64,000 bases of DNA from Lysinibacillus fusiformis (GTDB taxonomy: Bacteria > Bacillota > Bacilli > Bacillales_A > Planococcaceae), in contig JASENG010000009.1 in NCBI GenBank assembly GCA_030027265.1, forward strand, positions 1 through 64,000. The letters are read 5' to 3'. The first letter of the stretch is position 1. Each line of letters starts with the position of its first letter. The notes under the pieces were generated by a model. That model had not been told where the DNA came from and did not search any database. It saw nothing but the letters and a program-made list of their open reading frames with translations. The position numbers were made by a program, and so were the translations under genes. Shown here in pieces: positions 61,235 through 64,000 of the stretch.

Positions 61235-62196
61235 TCTATGAAGCTGTTAATTGGAACAAACCGACAAGTGAGCTTGCTCAAATCTTTTGGGACCAGCAAT
61301 GGAAGCAAATATGGTTCCCGGAAGAAATTGCAGTTAGTAAAGATGTGAAGCAGTGGCAAAGCTTCGAGCACCAGGAAACCTACAAAAAAGTATTTGCTGG
61401 CCTGACATTGCTGGATACGGTCCAAACAAATATTGGAATGAACCAAATTGCTGCTTATGCAACCGATCTGCAAGAAAAAGCCGTATTTACCGTCTTCGGA
61501 GCTTTTGAAGCCATCCATGCAAAATCCTATTCTTATATTTTCACTACGCTTTGCACAAACACAGAAATTGATGAATTGTTCGAATGGGTAAAGAAAAACG
61601 AATATCTGCAATACAAGGCCAATAAAATTGGGGATATCTACAACGGGGTAGAGCAAGGGATTCCAGAAAGCTTATGGAAAGGAATGTTTGCATCTGTCAT
61701 GCTAGAATCATTCCTATTCTATTCAGGGTTTTTCTATCCCCTTTTTCTAGGTGGACAAGGCATTTTACGGAATTCAGCAGAGGTCATTTCGCTTATCTTA
61801 CGGGATGAATCGATTCATGGAGTTGCGGTAGGATTCTTTGCTCAAAATCTCTTCAAGCAATTTTCAAAAGAAAAGCAGGATGAGCTAAAAGTGTGGGGAT
61901 ATGAATTATTGCTGGATCTGTATCAAAATGAAATGAGCTATACAGATGATGTCTATGCAGAAACAGGTCTTTCTCCAGATGTGAAAGCCTATGTTCGCTA
62001 TAACGCAAATAAAGCGTTGATGAATGTCGGCTTTGAGGCAATGTTCCCGGAAGAAGAAGTAAATCCAATCGTTATGAACGGGATTCGTAACGAAGGCTCA
62101 ACTTACGATTTCTTCAGTCAAAAGGGATCTACCTATGCAAAAGCGAAAGTAGCACCAATCACTGATTCGACATTTGATTTCAAAAAAAGAATCTAG
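61222..62196 (+). CDS. nrdF: Class Ib ribonucleotide reductase small subunit NrdF
   Basis: Carries the dimetal-tyrosyl radical for NrdE. 324 residues with metal ligands in LTLLDTVQTNIG (Asp), FGAFEAIHAKSYSYIF (Glu, His and the radical Tyr), MLESFLFYSGF (Glu) and LILRDESIHG (Glu, His). RBS GAGGAGTG; ATG at 61222 is chosen because MSNLIYEAVNWNKP is the family start, and the earlier in-frame codon at 61153 lies inside nrdE. Confidence 0.95.
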   Translation: MSNLIYEAVNWNKPTSELAQIFWDQQWKQIWFPEEIAVSKDVKQWQSFEHQETYKKVFAGLTLLDTVQTNIGMNQIAAYATDLQEKAVFTVFGAFEAIHAKSYSYIFTTLCTNTEIDELFEWVKKNEYLQYKANKIGDIYNGVEQGIPESLWKGMFASVMLESFLFYSGFFYPLFLGGQGILRNSAEVISLILRDESIHGVAVGFFAQNLFKQFSKEKQDELKVWGYELLLDLYQNEMSYTDDVYAETGLSPDVKAYVRYNANKALMNVGFEAMFPEEEVNPIVMNGIRNEGSTYDFFSQKGSTYAKAKVAPITDSTFDFKKRI

Positions 62197-62217
62197 TAGG
62201 TCAGAACTTCCGCCTTC

Positions 62218-62277
62218 TATGGACCTGTTCCCTGGACAATTCGCAATTGTCCAGGGGCGGGGGCCAGGTCCATATAC
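62218..62277. repeat. Long palindrome after nrdF
   Basis: TGGACCTG-TTCCCTGGACAATT then AATTGTCCAGGG with CAGGTCCA mirrored, separated by a short GCGGGGGC block. Both arms are about 20 bp. No T-run follows. Looks like a dispersed palindromic repeat unit rather than a simple terminator; only one copy is in the window. Confidence 0.65.
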
Positions 62278-62382
62278 AATTTCCACACAATTCCGGCACA
62301 GCTTCTTGTCTATATTTGTAGAACGATTTTTAAAGGAATGTAGTAATTTTTTGCGAATTGTATGGAGTAAGGGGTGATATGT

Positions 62383-62949
62383 ATGTCTGAGATAACAGTA
62401 GTATCTGATACATCAACTGGTGAAGATCTTATTTATAGTACGCAGGCGGTTAGTAAAATTGTAGGTGTACACGATAGGACTTTAAGAGGTTATTGCTCTA
62501 TCATGCAAAAGCATAATTATGACTTCCAAAAAAACAAAAACGGGCACCGCATCTACTATAAAAAAGATATTGAAATGATTAAGAAAATAGTCGATCTAAA
62601 AAAATCTAGTTCCCTGACAATCAAACAAGCAGTAAGTGAAATTCTTGGAGAAGCGGTGGAAGAAATAAAAGACCGCTCAGAAAAAAAAACAAAAGAAAAA
62701 ATGGACATGAACCAGCTGCTAGAAGAATTTTCTACATTCAAGAATGAACAAATGGAGTTCAATAAAACACTATTGGAACAGTTAATCAAACAAGAGCGTT
62801 ATATAAAAACTAGCATCGAAGAAAGAGATAAAAAATTAATGTTTGCGATGAAGGAATCAATGGAAACCAGAAGACAGCTTGCAGCGGCTGTTGAAGCTGA
62901 AAGAGTAAGGGAGAAAAAGAAAAAAGTATGGTGGCAATTTTGGAAATGA
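62383..62949 (+). CDS. MerR-like HTH protein with coiled coil (DUF3967-type)
   Basis: 188 residues. An N-terminal MerR-like helix-turn-helix (YSTQAVSKIVGVHDRTLRGYCSI..., NGHRIYYKKDIEMIKKI) is followed by a Lys/Glu-rich coiled coil (about 85-170) and a C-terminal basic-aromatic tail KKKVWWQFWK that may touch the membrane. Similar architecture is seen in RacA-like and plasmid DNA-binding proteins. ATG at 62383 is 8 bp after AAGGGG. Role unknown. Confidence 0.75.
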   Translation: MSEITVVSDTSTGEDLIYSTQAVSKIVGVHDRTLRGYCSIMQKHNYDFQKNKNGHRIYYKKDIEMIKKIVDLKKSSSLTIKQAVSEILGEAVEEIKDRSEKKTKEKMDMNQLLEEFSTFKNEQMEFNKTLLEQLIKQERYIKTSIEERDKKLMFAMKESMETRRQLAAAVEAERVREKKKKVWWQFWK

Positions 62950-62977
62950 AGAATAATCTATTCATTAAAAGATAAAG

Positions 62978-63018
62978 TAGCTTGCGAATTTAGACATCCG
63001 CGGGCTATTTTTGTTTTG
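62978..63018 (+). terminator. Terminator after the DUF3967-type gene
   Basis: AGTAGCTTGCG/CGCGGGCTA imperfect stem followed by TTTTTGTTTTG. Confidence 0.6.
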
Positions 63019-63091
63019 CTCAACTATTTAACAACCAATGGAAATAAGCGTATAGTAAAACTAATAGATTTACTTAGAAAGAAGGTCTTAG

Positions 63092-64000
63092 ATGTTGGGT
63101 GAATTCAATAAACGCCTCCAAAAACTGATGCCGATTTTAACACCGGCAAGCCTTATTGCGGGAGTTCTGCTGGAAGATGCCGGAGGTCGATTGCTATTTC
63201 TCGTTCCATGGCTATTTGCCTTTATGACCTTTGCGGGAAGCTTAAGCATGAACTTTCACGGCTTGCGAAGCTTCGTAAAGTATCCGTGGGTTATTTTGTT
63301 TACTATTGCTTTCTTACATATCCTCATGCCGGTTTGGGCATATTTTATCTCTAGCCTTTTATTCGACGATCATTTATTAACTATTGGATTTGTTCTTTCC
63401 GTTGCTGTTCCTACTGGAATAACAAGTTTTATATGGGCCAGCATTTGCAGGGGGCACCTCCCGCTTTGTCTATCCATAATATTGATTGATACAATCCTTT
63501 CGCCCATCGTGCTGCCTTTATTGGTTCACTTTGTAGTAGGTGAAAAAATTGCGATCAATACAATGGCCATAATGCTGGATTTATTATGGATGATTGTATT
63601 GCCATCCATAGCAGCCGTTTTATTAAATGAATGGACCAAAGGGAAGATTAATGAAACCCTGGGTAAAAAATTGGCCCCTTTTCAGAAGTTAAGTCTATTT
63701 TTGATAGTAGGAATTAATAGTAGTGCCATTGCTCCTTTCTTGAAAAACATTACATGGGAAATCGTCTGGATTATCGTGGTTGTTATGTTAGTCGCCATCT
63801 GTGGGTATTCAATGTGTTTAGTTTTGGGGCACTTTTTATTCAAGGATTTTGATATCATTTCAACCGTTGTCTTCACTGGAGGAATGCGCAATATTGCTGT
63901 AGGAGTAGTAGTAGCAAGTACTTACTTCCCAGCTAAAGTCGTGATGCCTGTTGTATTTGGCATGCTGTTCCAGCAAATACTTGCCTCACAGTTTAGTAGA
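63092..64000 (+). CDS. Bile acid:sodium symporter family transporter (3' end beyond the window)
   Basis: At least 303 residues of a polytopic protein (about nine helices visible) with the BASS/SBF landmarks PASLIAGVLLED, MNFHGLRSFVKYPW, VAVPTGITSFIW, and GGMRNIAVGVVVASTYFP near the end. RBS GAAGGTC before ATG 63092. The frame is open to the last base, so the gene is truncated by the window edge. Transports an organic anion with sodium; bacterial substrate unknown. Confidence 0.87.
   Translation, partial: MLGEFNKRLQKLMPILTPASLIAGVLLEDAGGRLLFLVPWLFAFMTFAGSLSMNFHGLRSFVKYPWVILFTIAFLHILMPVWAYFISSLLFDDHLLTIGFVLSVAVPTGITSFIWASICRGHLPLCLSIILIDTILSPIVLPLLVHFVVGEKIAINTMAIMLDLLWMIVLPSIAAVLLNEWTKGKINETLGKKLAPFQKLSLFLIVGINSSAIAPFLKNITWEIVWIIVVVMLVAICGYSMCLVLGHFLFKDFDIISTVVFTGGMRNIAVGVVVASTYFPAKVVMPVVFGMLFQQILASQFSR

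Noticed and set aside
62174-62377. 67-codon plus-strand frame after nrdF
   Set aside because: It runs through the long palindrome, overlaps the nrdF end, and has no RBS.
1-64000. CRISPR arrays, prophage or integrative element
   Set aside because: No regularly spaced repeats, and no integrase, capsid or terminase genes; the only mobile DNA seen is the IS1182-family element and the group I intron.

Overview
The window is low-GC DNA from an endospore-forming member of the Bacillales. Evidence includes a GerA-type germination operon, a YjcZ-family small protein, the sigW-rsiW-cdaA-cdaR-glmM...glmS block, T-box, glmS-ribozyme and cobalamin leaders, and strong AGGAGG-type ribosome binding sites. 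Gene content (type-2 IleRS, ECF sigma/PadR/FtsW-like trio, IS1182 element) suggests the Planococcaceae/Lysinibacillus side of the order, but that assignment is inference.

Layout. 1-900: tRNA cluster Asn, Glu, Val, Tyr, Gln. 1.7-10.9 kb: arginase behind an ARG box, sigW-rsiW behind its own SigW promoter, then c-di-AMP synthesis (cdaA-cdaR) and glucosamine/cell-wall precursor genes (glmM, glmS with ribozyme), with a PfpI-like gene wedged before glmS. 11-15.4 kb: SgrR-like regulator divergent from an MFS transporter, bioY with a BirA operator, and a CHY zinc-finger protein. 15.5-19.2 kb (minus): germinant receptor operon B-A-C. 19.6-25.2 kb: a c-di-GMP riboswitch in front of a PAS/GGDEF protein, a DUF1801 protein, and an ECF sigma/PadR-like/FtsW-like operon. 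25.3-31.7 kb: mntH with two MntR boxes, a dead amt fragment, and an MFS pump plus a MerR-methyltransferase fusion gene split by an IS1182 element sitting in a terminator hairpin. 31.9-35.5 kb: cobalamin riboswitch before a decayed metE, a thioesterase, a two-component system and a CopC-domain protein. 35.5-41.2 kb: type-2 isoleucyl-tRNA synthetase with T-box leader, then MazG-like, HAD, Nudix and P-loop genes.

41.6-52.7 kb is the most unusual region: a tightly packed 12-gene run combining (i) a pterin pathway (FolE, a tandem-fused PTPS, an SDR that could be a sepiapterin-type reductase), (ii) an acyl module (FrsA/Ayg1-like hydrolase, stand-alone acyl carrier protein, AMP-forming ligase), and (iii) partner-switching signalling parts (HATPase kinase, HAMP sensor without an output domain, two STAS proteins, a PP2C/SpoIIE phosphatase and a Jag_N-FapA protein). 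No sigma factor is present, so the output is unknown. The simplest reading is that a small pterin- and/or acyl-derived molecule is made and coupled to a phosphorylation switch.

52.8-57 kb: MocR regulator divergent from a LysE exporter, a YjcZ-like small protein, and a 5'-nucleotidase-family phosphoesterase. 56.8-62.2 kb: class Ib ribonucleotide reductase nrdH-nrdI-nrdE-nrdF behind a candidate NrdR box and a cobalamin riboswitch; nrdE is split by a group I intron carrying an HNH endonuclease gene and a second ORF with two helix-turn-helix repeats. 62.2-64 kb: a long palindrome, a MerR-like/DUF3967 protein and a bile acid:sodium symporter-family gene running off the end.
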